Assembly (NCBI RefSeq): GCF_002868735.1
Contig: NZ_CP025612.1
Span: 682,001 to 746,000, forward strand
DNA length: 64,000 nt
Reading direction: 5' to 3'
Source of the DNA: Niveispirillum cyanobacteriorum
GTDB lineage: Bacteria; Pseudomonadota; Alphaproteobacteria; Azospirillales; Azospirillaceae
Below the pieces are notes generated by a model, which was not told the DNA's origin, ran no database searches, and saw only the letters and a program-made list of their open reading frames with translations. Made by a program: the position numbers and the translations under genes. Positions 31,796 through 41,644 of this stretch are shown piece after piece. Each line of letters starts with the position of its first letter. Position 1 is the stretch's first letter.

Positions 31796-33964
31796 ATGTC
31801 ATCCCGGAAGTTGCGCCGCCCCAAGGGCCGCGCCATGGCCACCCTTTGCCTTCTGTCCATGACCCTGCCTGTTGGTGCACAAGAACAGAAGGGCATGCTG
31901 GAGGAGGTGATCGTCACTGCCCAGAAGCGGTCCGAAAGCGTGCAGAAGACGGCCCTGGCCGTGACGGCCATGGCGGGTGAGGCGCTGGCGGAAAAGAATA
32001 TCCTGTCCGCCACCGCCCTGCTGGGACAGGTGCCAAACCTGCATATCGGGCAGGCCAGCAACGAAACGGTAATTTCCATCCGAGGCGTCAGTTCTGCCGG
32101 CATTACGCCCGCCGCCGACGCCTCGGTGGCCTTCCATGTTGACGGCGTCTATCAGCCGCGCCCGTCGGGTGCCAGTTCCATGTTCTTCGATCTGGAACGG
32201 GTGGAGGTGCTGCGTGGGCCGCAGGGCACACTGTATGGCCGCAACGCCACTGCCGGTTCAATCAATGTCATCACGGCGAAGCCCACCGACCGCCTGCAGT
32301 CGGCGGCGGAGATCGCTGTGGGCAACCTGTCGCGCATGACGGTACAGGGCATGCTGAACGTTCCAGTGATCGAGGAGAAGCTGGCCGTGCGCGGCGCCTT
32401 CCTGTCGCATCGTCAGGCCGGCTATACCCGAAATGCCGGTAATGGTCAGCCCAAGCTGAACGACGCGGACCAGATCGCGGGCCGCCTGCATGTGTTGACC
32501 AACCCGACGGAGAATATCCGCTTTCTGCTGTCCGGTGACTACTACCATCGCGGCGGTGCAGGATCGAACAGCGTCCTGATCGGGCGTTTGAACAATGATT
32601 TCCGCGCCAATGGTACCGCCCAGCCCTGGCTGGTCGCCACCAACACCATCCCCTATGTCGACAATGAACTGTTCGGCATTTCCGGTGAGCTGACCTGGGG
32701 GCTGGGTGCGGTCGACCTGACCTCGCTGACTGCGTTCCGCCGCGATAATGCCGATACGACATCGGATCAGGACGGGACCGCGACGGGCACGCAGACATCA
32801 CGCTTCTTCAACTATAACCGCAATTTCTCACAGGAACTGCGGCTGGCGGCGGCTGATCCCGACCGCTTCAAATGGATCGCCGGTGCCTATTACACCTATG
32901 AGCATAATCGCGACAATCTGGACCAGTATACGAACCTGCAGCGCACCACGGGTGTCATCTTGCGCCGCCCTGAACGCTATGCAAGGTCCAAGGCCTTGTT
33001 TGGTCAGGCCAGCTACGAGCTGGTGGATGATCTGAACGCAACCGTCGGCCTGCGCCAGTCGTGGGACGAGAAGGGCAGCCCCGTCGGCCTGACCCAGACA
33101 ATCGGCACCACCACCAACAGCTTTCGCCCCGATTACGGCGAGTGGAACAAGTTCACCTGGAAGGGTGGGCTGGAATGGCAGGCCGATGACACGACCCTTT
33201 ATTACGCCAATGTCGGCAACGGCTATAAGTCGGGTGGGTTCAGTTCCAACCGCAACTACGGGCCGGAAAGCCTGCTGGCCTATGAGGTTGGGTCGAAGAA
33301 TGACCTGCTGGATCGCCGCCTACGCCTGAACCTGTCAGGCTTCTATTATGATTACAAGGATTTGCAGGTCACTGCCACGGTACCGGACGAGGATGGGGTG
33401 GTCCGTACCCGTACCACCAATGCTGCCGGTTCTACCGTCTGGGGCCTGGAGGCGGAATTGCAGGCCATGCTGACCCACGACCTGCGGATCAACAGTTCCT
33501 TGGCCTATCTGGATGCCAGCTTCGACAAATATCCCGGCGCCAGCGACAGCCTGTTCCGTACCGTACAGGACCTGTCCGGCAACCGCCTGCCGCGCGCGCC
33601 GCGTTTCACCGGCAATATCGGGTTCGATTTTGACATGGACGTCGGGGAGCATGGCACCCTGACCCTGCATGGTGAGACCCGGTACCAGTCGAAGATTTTC
33701 TTCTCTGCCTTCAATGACAAGGCCTTCGTGGCCAATGGCGTGACCGTCAACCCCTATGCCATGGCCGCGCAGGAAGGCTATACGGCCAGTGCCGTTCGCC
33801 TGCGGTACAAGCCGGCGGAAGGTGACTGGTACGCCGAAATCTTCGCCGACAATCTGGAGAACAACGCCATCCTGACCGCCGTGACCTATGGCACGGGTGG
33901 GGAGACGTTTGGCGCCTTCGGCCCGCCGCGCACCTTTGGCGTGAAGCTGGGTATCCGCATGTGA
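31796..33964 (+). CDS. TonB-dependent outer-membrane receptor, paralogue of the STN-bearing receptor
   Basis: The 722-residue receptor has a short leader (about 1-29 up to VGAQ), the plug opening LEEVIVTAQKRSESVQ, VEVLRGPQGTLYGRNATAG and the terminal GVKLGIRM. GGAGG precedes the ATG. The mature part is strikingly similar to the minus-strand receptor at 35522-37948: shared stretches include ETVISIRGVSSAGITPAAD, DYYHRGGAGS, NNDNLDQ/RDNLDQ and STVWGLEAE. It lacks that receptor's STN signalling domain, so it is a plain transporter. The alkaline phosphatase gene follows at once, suggesting import linked to a phosphorylated compound (inference). Confidence 0.93.
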   Translation: MSSRKLRRPKGRAMATLCLLSMTLPVGAQEQKGMLEEVIVTAQKRSESVQKTALAVTAMAGEALAEKNILSATALLGQVPNLHIGQASNETVISIRGVSSAGITPAADASVAFHVDGVYQPRPSGASSMFFDLERVEVLRGPQGTLYGRNATAGSINVITAKPTDRLQSAAEIAVGNLSRMTVQGMLNVPVIEEKLAVRGAFLSHRQAGYTRNAGNGQPKLNDADQIAGRLHVLTNPTENIRFLLSGDYYHRGGAGSNSVLIGRLNNDFRANGTAQPWLVATNTIPYVDNELFGISGELTWGLGAVDLTSLTAFRRDNADTTSDQDGTATGTQTSRFFNYNRNFSQELRLAAADPDRFKWIAGAYYTYEHNRDNLDQYTNLQRTTGVILRRPERYARSKALFGQASYELVDDLNATVGLRQSWDEKGSPVGLTQTIGTTTNSFRPDYGEWNKFTWKGGLEWQADDTTLYYANVGNGYKSGGFSSNRNYGPESLLAYEVGSKNDLLDRRLRLNLSGFYYDYKDLQVTATVPDEDGVVRTRTTNAAGSTVWGLEAELQAMLTHDLRINSSLAYLDASFDKYPGASDSLFRTVQDLSGNRLPRAPRFTGNIGFDFDMDVGEHGTLTLHGETRYQSKIFFSAFNDKAFVANGVTVNPYAMAAQEGYTASAVRLRYKPAEGDWYAEIFADNLENNAILTAVTYGTGGETFGAFGPPRTFGVKLGIRM

Positions 33965-34023
33965 CCTGTTTTCGGGCGGGTGCCTCCGTGCGCCCGCCCG
34001 GACACTCTGCAAAGGACAATCCC

Positions 34024-35415
34024 ATGAGATTGAACAAGATTGGGCGTCGCCTTGCGGCGGCGCTGCTGTCGGCCTGTGCTCTGACGCCTGTGGCAATGGC
34101 CGCTACGAAGGCCCCCGCCAATATCATCCTTATGATTGGTGACGGGATGGGCGGGGCGGAAATCGCCGCCGCGCGCGCCTATGCCAACAAGCAGGGTGTG
34201 CCCCTGTTCCTGGAAACCCTGCCGCACCAGGCCTCCCTGATCGTGCAGGCGGCGGAAGAAGGGCGGCCTAGTATCGGCGATTATGTCGGTGACAGCGCCA
34301 GCGGCGGCACGGCCCTGGCCAGCGGGCAACGCACATCGGTTGGCCGCATCGGCACGGTACCAGGCGGCGCATCGGTGCCCAGCATCCTGGAAATGGCCAA
34401 GGCGCGCGGCCTGCGCACCGGTGTGGTCACCACGGCGCCCGTGACCGATGCCACGCCCGCCTCCTTCCTGGCCCATATCCGCATGCGCTTTTGCGAGACA
34501 CCGTCACGCATGGGCGCCTTCATCCCCAGTCTGCCGGGTTGTGAGGGCGACCGGAAATCGGCAGGCGGCAAAGGTTCCATCTTTGAACAGGTGGTCGACG
34601 CCGGTGCCGATCTAGTGGTGGGTGGCGGGGCTGCCATGGCGGGACAGCCGCTGGACCCTGCCGATGCATCCAAAGGTACGCTGGCTGATTACGCCAGGGC
34701 CAAGGGTATGTCGCTGGTGATGGGTCCCGCCGGCTGGGCCGCCGCACCCGATAAGGGGCCGGTTCTGGCCCTGCTGTCAGACAAGGTGGTGCCCCTGGAA
34801 TGGCAGGGGCCAGGTGGGCGCAAGGCGGAAAAGCCGAAAGTCACCGACCCGTCCACGGGCGCCATCGAAAAGCCGGTTCCTGCCGCATGCGAGCCGAACC
34901 CCAAGCGGCCTGCCGATATGCCCGATCTTGCCACCCTGACACGGCAGGCTATCGGACGCTTGCAGAAGGATGCGGGCCCCAAGGGTTTCTTCCTGATGGT
35001 GGAAGGGGCGGCCATCGACAAGGCGGCACATGATGGCGATCCATGCGGCATGATCGGTGAACTGCTGGCCTTCGACCGAGCCGTGCAGACCGCCGTGGAT
35101 TTTGCCAAACGCCAGGGCAACACCCTGCTAATCGTCACCGCCGACCACGCCCAGTCGACCCAGGCCATTCCCTCATACCTTCTGGCTGATCTGGGCCGTC
35201 CGCTGACGGTGGGCCACGTGCCGCATCGCATCCTTGCCCTGCGCACCGCAGAGGGCGGGTCCATGCTGGTCGGCCATGGCACCAGCGCCGACGGTGACCA
35301 GTATCATACCGGCGCCAATGTCTCCGCCTTCGCCATCGGTCCCGGTGCCGACGCGGTGGCGGGCAGTTTCGACCAGACGGGCATCTTCGACATCATGCGC
35401 AAGCATCTGCACTGA
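34024..35415 (+). CDS. Alkaline phosphatase (PhoA family)
   Basis: The 463-residue exported enzyme has a signal peptide (MRLNKIGRRLAAALLSACAL, cleaved near AMAA). It shows the alkaline phosphatase core: MIGDGMGG with metal ligand D40, the catalytic serine S91 in GDSASGGTALASG, and the later metal-binding TADHAQST and VGHGTSADGDQYHTGANV with conserved His. It should release inorganic phosphate from phosphomonoesters in the periplasm. AAAGGA precedes the ATG at 34024; an in-frame ATG at 33961 overlaps the TBDR stop and is not a leader start. The gene follows its TBDR by about 60 bp and ends at a strong terminator. Confidence 0.92.
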   Translation: MRLNKIGRRLAAALLSACALTPVAMAATKAPANIILMIGDGMGGAEIAAARAYANKQGVPLFLETLPHQASLIVQAAEEGRPSIGDYVGDSASGGTALASGQRTSVGRIGTVPGGASVPSILEMAKARGLRTGVVTTAPVTDATPASFLAHIRMRFCETPSRMGAFIPSLPGCEGDRKSAGGKGSIFEQVVDAGADLVVGGGAAMAGQPLDPADASKGTLADYARAKGMSLVMGPAGWAAAPDKGPVLALLSDKVVPLEWQGPGGRKAEKPKVTDPSTGAIEKPVPAACEPNPKRPADMPDLATLTRQAIGRLQKDAGPKGFFLMVEGAAIDKAAHDGDPCGMIGELLAFDRAVQTAVDFAKRQGNTLLIVTADHAQSTQAIPSYLLADLGRPLTVGHVPHRILALRTAEGGSMLVGHGTSADGDQYHTGANVSAFAIGPGADAVAGSFDQTGIFDIMRKHLH

Positions 35416-35483
35416 GCCGGTCCCTGTGATCGCCTCCGGTCCGCCGTCCTCTCTCATCTGGGCGGGCCGGGGGCGTGCTTGAG

Positions 35484-35523
35484 GCCCCCGTGTCGTCGCG
35501 CATGGACACGGGGGCTCTTTTTC
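35484..35523 (+). terminator. Rho-independent terminator after the alkaline phosphatase gene
   Basis: GCCCCCGTGTC (35484-35494) pairs perfectly with GACACGGGGGC (35505-35515), followed by TCTTTTTTC. The T run overlaps the last bases of the convergent TBDR gene. On the opposite strand there is no T run, so it acts for the plus-strand operon. Confidence 0.92.
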
Positions 35524-37948
35524 AGAATTTTGCCCCGAAGCGCAGGCCGAAACGCCGTGGCGCGGAATATCCTGCCAGTATCTCCCCCTCCATACCGAAG
35601 GTCGCTGACATCATCACGGCCCGGTCGGTCAGATTATCGACCGAAAGTTCGGCGTAGCTATCGTCCCGCGTCGAATAGCGCAGCCGCGCCGCCATCACCG
35701 TGATCGCCCCCTGGCTGGCCAGACGGTAGGGGTTGTACAGGCGGTCCGCGACCATGATGGGAATGTCGTTGAACGGGCTGAAGAAGATGCGCGACATGTA
35801 ACGTGCCTCGCCACGCAGACTTAGATTCCCGCCATTATCCAGCGACCATGTGCGATCGGCTGCCAGATATCCGGTCCATCTGGGTGCACGGGGCAGGCGG
35901 CGGCCTGACAGGTCCTGCTGAGTCCGAAACACCGGATCGCCCGCAACAGGATAGCGGTCGAAGGTGGCCGACAGGTAAGACAAAGTCGTCTCCACCTGCC
36001 ATCCGGGGGCGGGTAGCAGCAGGCCTTCCGCCTCCAGCCCCCAGACCGTGGATTGCCCGGCATTGCTGGTCCGGGTGCGGACCACCCCGTCACTGTCGGG
36101 TGCGGAACTGTTGACCTGCAGATCCCGAAAATCATAGCGGAAACCCGACAGGTTCAGGCGAAGGCGCGACCAATCCATCTTTGCCCCCGCTTCATGGGCC
36201 ATCAGGGTTTCAGGGGCATAGATCTGGTTGCTGGAAAAGCCGCCGGCCTTGTAGCCGTTGCCGATATGGGCATAGAACAGGCGTCCGTGGTCGGCCTGCC
36301 ATTCCAGCCCCGCCTTCCAAGTGGTCTTTCGCCAATCGGCATGGTCGGGTTTGAAGCTGTTGGTGGTTTCTCCCAACGTGCGTGTCACCCCTTCCGGGCT
36401 TTCCTTGTGATCCCAGGATTGGCGCAGGCCCAGCGTTGCCGTTACATCGTCGGTCCAGCCCTGACGCAGGTTGGCGAACAGGGCATCCGAACGTGCCTGC
36501 CGTCGTGGCCGGCGCAGGATGACGCCCTGGGTTCGCGCCAGATCCGTGAACTGGTCTAGGTTGTCATTGTTCCGTTCCTGAAAATGATAGGCGCCGGTTA
36601 TCCAGTCGCCCAACCCGTCCGTATGGCCAGACAGACGCAGTTCCTGGGAGAAGCTGCGATTGTAGTTATAGAAACGTAGGGTGCGGGTATTGACCGCGTC
36701 GCCATCCTGATCCGTTGTGTTGTCGGCATTGTCGGCCCGCCATGCGGTCAGGCTGGTTAGGGTTACATCACCCGGCGTCCAGTCCACCTGTCCCTGAATA
36801 CCGTAAAGTGCATTGTCGACGCTGGGCGTAGTGTTGGTGGCCAGACGAAAAGGTTGCGCAGCACCAAGACCCAGGAAGTCCGTGTCCTTGCGACCAATCA
36901 GGACCTGACCCGACCCGGCACCGCCGCGATGATAATAATCCGCCGACAGCAACAGCCGTAGATAATCCGTTGGCAGGGCCAGCAGCAGGGCACGGCCCGC
37001 CATCTGATCCGCGTCATTGACGTCGGGTTGTCCGATCCCCTGGTTGTGCGTATACCCATCCTGCTGATGGTTGATCATGGCGATACGCAGGGCCAAGCGA
37101 TCCTCCACCAGTGGCAGGTTGATCATGCCGCGCGCGGTCAGCCGTTGCTGCGACCCGATGGTCAGTTCCGCCGCCGCTTCTGGGATGAAGCGGGGTTTGG
37201 CCGTGATGATATTGATGGTGCCTGCGGTGGCGTTGCGGCCATAAAGCGTCCCCTGCGGTCCACGCAGCACCTCCACCCTGTCCACGTCGAACAAAAGGCT
37301 GCCGGCACCTGAGGGCCGGGGCAGATAGACGCCGTCCAGGTGGAAGGCCACGGACGTATCGGCGGCAGGCGTGATGCCAGCGGAACTGACGCCCCGGATG
37401 GAGATCACGGTTTCATTATTGGCCTGCCCCACATGCATGTTGGGCACATGGCCCGACAGGTCGGTCGGCGTCAGGATGGATCGTTCTGCCAGCTGCGCTG
37501 CGTCCAGGACCGAAAGGGCCAAGGCCGTGCGCTGTGCCGCTGCTGGCCGCTTCTCCGCCGTCACAACGATGGCGGGCAGGATGGCCGCGTTCGCCTGGGT
37601 AATTGTTCGGTGGGCGGCGGGGCGCGCACTGGCAGGGGTGGGCGACAGGATCACCGCATTGCCCACCTGCTTTTCAATCCGAAGCTCCAATGCCTTCGCC
37701 GCCTGTTCCAGCGCATCCAGGGCGGTCAAGCGTCCCCGAATTGCTGGCAATCGCCGACCCGACAGCCAGTCATACGGGTATGACAGGTGCAGCCCGCCGG
37801 CCCGCGCCAATTCATTCAGGCCCACTGCGGCTGGACCTGCGGGCACGTCAAACATGATCTGCGGTGCCTGCTCGGCGGCGAGCGCGGAACCGACACCTGG
37901 ATACAATAAGGCCAGGACGGGCAGCACCCATACATCGCGATAAGCCAA
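35522..37948 (-). CDS. TonB-dependent transducer with STN domain (FecA-like)
   Basis: The 808-residue receptor has a signal peptide, then an STN (secretin/TonB N-terminal) domain at about 30-100 (FDVPAGPAAVGLNELARAGG to AKALELRIE), a plug (AIVVTAEKRPAAAQRTAL, VEVLRGPQGTLYGRNATAG) and a barrel ending in FGAKF. STN domains relay ligand binding to a FecR-type anti-sigma factor. The fecR/fecI-like genes lie just upstream in the same direction (145-bp gap). The start is TTG at 37946-37948, backed by GGGAGG; no better in-frame start precedes the leader. Its plug and barrel are closely paralogous to the STN-less receptor at 31796-33964. Confidence 0.93.
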   Translation of the reverse strand: MAYRDVWVLPVLALLYPGVGSALAAEQAPQIMFDVPAGPAAVGLNELARAGGLHLSYPYDWLSGRRLPAIRGRLTALDALEQAAKALELRIEKQVGNAVILSPTPASARPAAHRTITQANAAILPAIVVTAEKRPAAAQRTALALSVLDAAQLAERSILTPTDLSGHVPNMHVGQANNETVISIRGVSSAGITPAADTSVAFHLDGVYLPRPSGAGSLLFDVDRVEVLRGPQGTLYGRNATAGTINIITAKPRFIPEAAAELTIGSQQRLTARGMINLPLVEDRLALRIAMINHQQDGYTHNQGIGQPDVNDADQMAGRALLLALPTDYLRLLLSADYYHRGGAGSGQVLIGRKDTDFLGLGAAQPFRLATNTTPSVDNALYGIQGQVDWTPGDVTLTSLTAWRADNADNTTDQDGDAVNTRTLRFYNYNRSFSQELRLSGHTDGLGDWITGAYHFQERNNDNLDQFTDLARTQGVILRRPRRQARSDALFANLRQGWTDDVTATLGLRQSWDHKESPEGVTRTLGETTNSFKPDHADWRKTTWKAGLEWQADHGRLFYAHIGNGYKAGGFSSNQIYAPETLMAHEAGAKMDWSRLRLNLSGFRYDFRDLQVNSSAPDSDGVVRTRTSNAGQSTVWGLEAEGLLLPAPGWQVETTLSYLSATFDRYPVAGDPVFRTQQDLSGRRLPRAPRWTGYLAADRTWSLDNGGNLSLRGEARYMSRIFFSPFNDIPIMVADRLYNPYRLASQGAITVMAARLRYSTRDDSYAELSVDNLTDRAVMMSATFGMEGEILAGYSAPRRFGLRFGAKF

Positions 37949-38093
37949 TGGCGCCTCCCTCCCTGTCGCGCGCCGTCCGGCGGGTGGGTCGGGTTGATCC
38001 GCGATCCATCACCTGCCGGCATCCTGTCACCTGTTTTCTATATACGATAGTATGTCTGAAGTTTCTCCTTACAACGCCTGAACAGTGCCCTGC

Positions 38094-39041
38094 TCAGGGG
38101 CGTGCCTCCAACGTCAGGGTGCCGTCGGCATCCCGCGTGACCTGCAATTGCAGGCTTGCGGCCACGGCTTGGGCGAAACCTTCGGCATCGGTGCTGCGGA
38201 AGATGCCGCCGACCCGGCGCTGAGCCACGGCGGTGTCCACCTTGACGCGCTGCTGGCTGTAACGGCTGATCTCCGCCGCCGCATCGGCCAGGGTTTCCCC
38301 GGCAAAGACCAGTCGACCGTCACGCCACGAGGCGCGACGTTCCATGTCGGGCAATGCCATGGCACGGGTGACGATACGAGTCTTCGTCATGTGGGCTTCA
38401 TGGTTGCGGGTCAGCGGTACGGCGGCCAGGGTGCCCGTACGCAGGCTGACAGTCCCCTCACTGACCGTGACGCGGGCGGCATCGGCGTCCGTGAGGATCT
38501 GGAACGCCGTACCCACGGCGGTAACAGTACCGCCGCCGGTATGAACGGTGAAGGGCCGCTGTGGATCACGCGCCACTTGAAAGTTCGCTTCCCCCTGATC
38601 CAGCCAGAGTTGCCGTGCACCATCGGAGAAGGCAACGCGTAGACGGGAGGCGGTGTTGATCTCCACCACTGACCCGTCATCCAGCGTCAGACGCCGCATT
38701 TCGCCCTTTGCCGTTTCATAGGTGATGGCCGCAACCTGCGGGGTCGATGGCGGTTGACCACGCCATGCCAGACCTGCAGCCAGCAGCAGCACCACCGCAG
38801 CGGCCACAGGGCCCCAGCGGCGCCATGCCGGCACGTTCTGCACCTGTTGCCCACGCAGCAGGTCCAACCGGGCGGAGACGGCGCGCAGACGGATATAGGC
38901 GCCGTGATGGCGCGCATCCAGCCCCAGCCAATTTTCCAGCTCAGCCTGCTCTGCTGTGGTCAGTTCGCGCGCATCCTCCCTTGCCAGCCAGTCGGCGGCG
39001 GCCGTTTCGATCTCGGCAGCGGTCAGGCGGTCGGCCATCAT
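38094..39041 (-). CDS. FecR family anti-sigma/sigma regulator
   Basis: The 315-residue protein has a cytoplasmic N-terminal part (DUF4880-like, WLAREDARELTTAEQAELENWL), one membrane helix (about residues 79-95) and a periplasmic FecR domain (GEMRRLTLDDGSVVEINTASRLRVAF). It ends with an STN-like region (ADAAAEISRYSQQRVKVD). It should hold or activate the adjacent sigma factor depending on the signal from the STN-bearing receptor. Its start overlaps the sigma gene stop (ATGA at 39038-39041), so the two are translated together. Confidence 0.92.
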   Translation of the reverse strand: MMADRLTAAEIETAAADWLAREDARELTTAEQAELENWLGLDARHHGAYIRLRAVSARLDLLRGQQVQNVPAWRRWGPVAAAVVLLLAAGLAWRGQPPSTPQVAAITYETAKGEMRRLTLDDGSVVEINTASRLRVAFSDGARQLWLDQGEANFQVARDPQRPFTVHTGGGTVTAVGTAFQILTDADAARVTVSEGTVSLRTGTLAAVPLTRNHEAHMTKTRIVTRAMALPDMERRASWRDGRLVFAGETLADAAAEISRYSQQRVKVDTAVAQRRVGGIFRSTDAEGFAQAVAASLQLQVTRDADGTLTLEARP

Positions 39042-39577
39042 TGTTTCCTCATCTGGCGGGCCGGCGGGGCATCCTGCCGGGCCGCAAACCAGGCCGCGCA
39101 GCGCTTGATGCCAGCGGCGACATGCTTTTCAACGGTGCTTTCAGACAGGCCCAGACGGCGCGCCACCAGCTTTTGCGACAGGCCGTCGACCTTCCGCAGG
39201 GTCAGGACCTGACGACATTTCTCCGGCAATTGCGCCAGTGCGGCGTGGAGAAGGCCAATATCTTGACGGCTGATCAGGTCGCTTTCATGGGTCGGGGCCT
39301 CGTCGGCCACGGACAGGCTTTCCAGGTCGGGCACCGGCACGATCTTCACCACCCGGCGCTGGCGCAACTGTTCGATCACGATGGAACGTGCCACCGCAAA
39401 CATATAGGCCTTGGCATCGCGGATACCGGCCTGTTCCTTGGCCAGCCGTGCATAGGTTTCCTGAATGATGTCGTCAGGGTCGATATCATTGGCATGGCGC
39501 GCTAGCCAGCCGCGAAGTCCAGGCTCCAGCGGCAGGATGCGCGTGGCGAACCAGATGTCGAGCGTTGTCGTCCGCAC
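39038..39577 (-). CDS. ECF sigma factor (FecI-like)
   Basis: The 179-residue sigma-70 factor of the extracytoplasmic-function class has region 2 (DPDDIIQETYARLAK and AYMFAVARSIVIEQLRQRR) and region 4 (LPEKCRQVLTLRKVDGLSQKLVARRLGLSESTVEKHVAAGI). It starts with GTG preceded by GGGGAGGAA. Together with the FecR protein and the STN-bearing receptor it forms a cell-surface signalling set. Its target promoters are probably the receptor gene and perhaps the paralogous TBDR-phosphatase operon; no sigma-specific box could be named with confidence. Confidence 0.93.
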   Translation of the reverse strand: MRTTTLDIWFATRILPLEPGLRGWLARHANDIDPDDIIQETYARLAKEQAGIRDAKAYMFAVARSIVIEQLRQRRVVKIVPVPDLESLSVADEAPTHESDLISRQDIGLLHAALAQLPEKCRQVLTLRKVDGLSQKLVARRLGLSESTVEKHVAAGIKRCAAWFAARQDAPPARQMRKQ

Positions 39578-39690
39578 CGTGTTTCCTCCCCGTCCGGCCC
39601 CTCATGGAAAGACCGGACATCGCAATACTGAAGGAAGACGGTGCTGCCGACAAAATCCGCCATGCCGGAAGTAAAATTTTCTGGATGAGA

Positions 39691-41625
39691 TCAGCGAACG
39701 GGGATTTCGAACTGTCCCGTCGGCAGTCGCGCGTCGTCATAGAGGTTGCACATGCCGCTTTCCGCCCAGCAATAGCGTACGCGGATGGCGGGACCGTCGC
39801 CGATGGGCAGGGTGACGGTATCACCCGACAGGCTGGCATCGACAAAGCGGCAGCTGTCCCAGCCGGCCCCGCACAGTTCGAAACCGATGGGGCGATGATG
39901 GTTCAAGGCCTTCAGCTGTCCATCGATATCGGTGAAGCGGATACGAACGACATCGCCATGCCGCTGCGCATCGACCGGGACAGGGCCAGAAGCAGTGATT
40001 TTTTCGCCCAGAAGCAGGTGGCGCGCCGCACGGGTCAGGCGCTTTGCCACCTGCTGCTTGTTGGCGGGATGGACATCGTACCAGTCGCCAAGACCGTTGG
40101 TAACTGCCATGGCGGCCCGCGGATCGGCTGCCACGGCCATCCGCTGACTTTCACGCAGCCTCACCCAGCCGCTTTCGATGGGCTTGTCCTGCGGATAGCC
40201 ATATTCCGGCAATTGCACGACAAGGAAGGGCAGGTCGGCACCGAACTGCCGCCGCCAGCCCGACATCAGGCCGGCTAGCAGCGACTGATATTCCGGAGCT
40301 TTGGCCGTGTTGCTTTCCCCCTGATACCAAAGGGCGGCCCGTACGGCATAGGGACCCATGGGCGCCACCATGGCATTGCGGATCGTTGACAGCCCGTCCA
40401 CGGTGCCCCACGGGGCATGCGGGGCGGTGCCGATTTCACCCGGCGTCACCTTGTATTGCCAGCCGCCGTCGATGGGCACGCGGGTCCCATCGGCCAGCAG
40501 GATCGCCTGTTCATCGGCACTGCCATAAAGCCCGCCATCGCCATAGCCGTTGATGACGGCAATGGTGACCTGATTGACGCCGGGCTTCAGCGTTCTGGCC
40601 GGTAGCGGATACCGGCGCGGATCGCCCGGGCCATAGAGGCTGCCTGCTGGCACGTCATTGATCCAGGAGACATCATAATCATCGGCGGAACCCAGCAGCA
40701 GGGTGCCCCCTTGCTTCGCCTGTGCTTCTGTCAGGGTGAAGGTGCTGCGGTACCAGACGATGCCGACATAGGGGTTCAGTTCCGGTACACCCCAGGTCAC
40801 GAATGATGTCAGTGACGGTACCGCGCGCCAGCCGTCGCCCGCCGCCGGCGCCGTCCGCCACGGTTCGCCCTGGCCCTTCGTCTTCCACCACGCTTCCCAG
40901 ACGTCAAAATACTTGCGGATGCCAGCGTGCCGGTCCTTGTCATAGGCCGACAGGATGGCAAGATCCTGAGCATAAAGCCCCGTCTTGGCCAGATCCGCGG
41001 TATCCATCCAGCTTTCAATGGTGGAGCCGCCCCAGGAGGAATTGATCAGTCCGACCGGTACATCCACGATCTGCCGCATTTCCCGCCCGAAGAAATAACA
41101 GACCGCAGACATGTCACCCACCGTTTCCGGCGTCACGGCGCGCCAACGTACCGGGTGGGTAAAGTCACGTTGCGGACTGGTATTGGTGGCGCGATCCACG
41201 GACAGATAGCGGATATTGGGGTGCTTGGCGCGGTTGGTTTCTGTCCAGCTGTCCAGCGAACGGGCGACCTGCATTTCCATATTGGACTGCCCTGAACAAA
41301 GATAGACGTCACCGACCAGCAGGTCAGCGGCCACCTGCTGCGCTGTCGCTGTCTTTGCGGTCAAAATGACGGGGCCGCCGGCGGCCTGTGCTGGCAGATC
41401 GGCGCGCCAAGCGCCATCCGTGCCCGCCTTGGCCGTCATCGTGGCACCACCCAGCGTCACAGTCACCACTTCCCCCGGTTTGGCATTGCCCCATACAGGG
41501 ATCGGCCGGTCTCGCTGCAGCACCCCGTGGTCCTGGAACATCGGGTGCAGAAGCGGGGCATCGGCTGCAAACGCGGTTCCGGTTAGCAGGGAAATAGCCA
41601 ACAGCAGCGGCAGGCGCACGAACAT
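39691..41625 (-). CDS. Sialate O-acetylesterase-like SGNH hydrolase
   Basis: The 644-residue exported protein has a signal peptide (MFVRLPLLLAISLLTGTAFA) and the SGNH/sialate O-acetylesterase elements: the block I nucleophile in CSGQSNMEM, the WYQGESN block and the catalytic Asp/His in DWYDVHPANK. A jelly-roll-like insert (LLGSADDYDVSWIND) matches related enzymes. These enzymes remove acetyl groups from sialic acids or plant polysaccharides such as xylan or pectin. GGAG precedes the ATG at 41625. It is the last gene after the two halogenase-like genes; its first 16 bases of leader overlap the 3' end region of the upstream gene closely. Confidence 0.9.
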   Translation of the reverse strand: MFVRLPLLLAISLLTGTAFAADAPLLHPMFQDHGVLQRDRPIPVWGNAKPGEVVTVTLGGATMTAKAGTDGAWRADLPAQAAGGPVILTAKTATAQQVAADLLVGDVYLCSGQSNMEMQVARSLDSWTETNRAKHPNIRYLSVDRATNTSPQRDFTHPVRWRAVTPETVGDMSAVCYFFGREMRQIVDVPVGLINSSWGGSTIESWMDTADLAKTGLYAQDLAILSAYDKDRHAGIRKYFDVWEAWWKTKGQGEPWRTAPAAGDGWRAVPSLTSFVTWGVPELNPYVGIVWYRSTFTLTEAQAKQGGTLLLGSADDYDVSWINDVPAGSLYGPGDPRRYPLPARTLKPGVNQVTIAVINGYGDGGLYGSADEQAILLADGTRVPIDGGWQYKVTPGEIGTAPHAPWGTVDGLSTIRNAMVAPMGPYAVRAALWYQGESNTAKAPEYQSLLAGLMSGWRRQFGADLPFLVVQLPEYGYPQDKPIESGWVRLRESQRMAVAADPRAAMAVTNGLGDWYDVHPANKQQVAKRLTRAARHLLLGEKITASGPVPVDAQRHGDVVRIRFTDIDGQLKALNHHRPIGFELCGAGWDSCRFVDASLSGDTVTLPIGDGPAIRVRYCWAESGMCNLYDDARLPTGQFEIPVR

Positions 41626-41644
41626 CAGCTTTGTCTCCGGAAGG

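Noticed and set aside
38140-38155. TGCAATTGCA like the candidate LacI operator
   Set aside because: It lies within the fecR coding sequence (codons for LQLQV) and far from the regulator, so a chance match is more likely.
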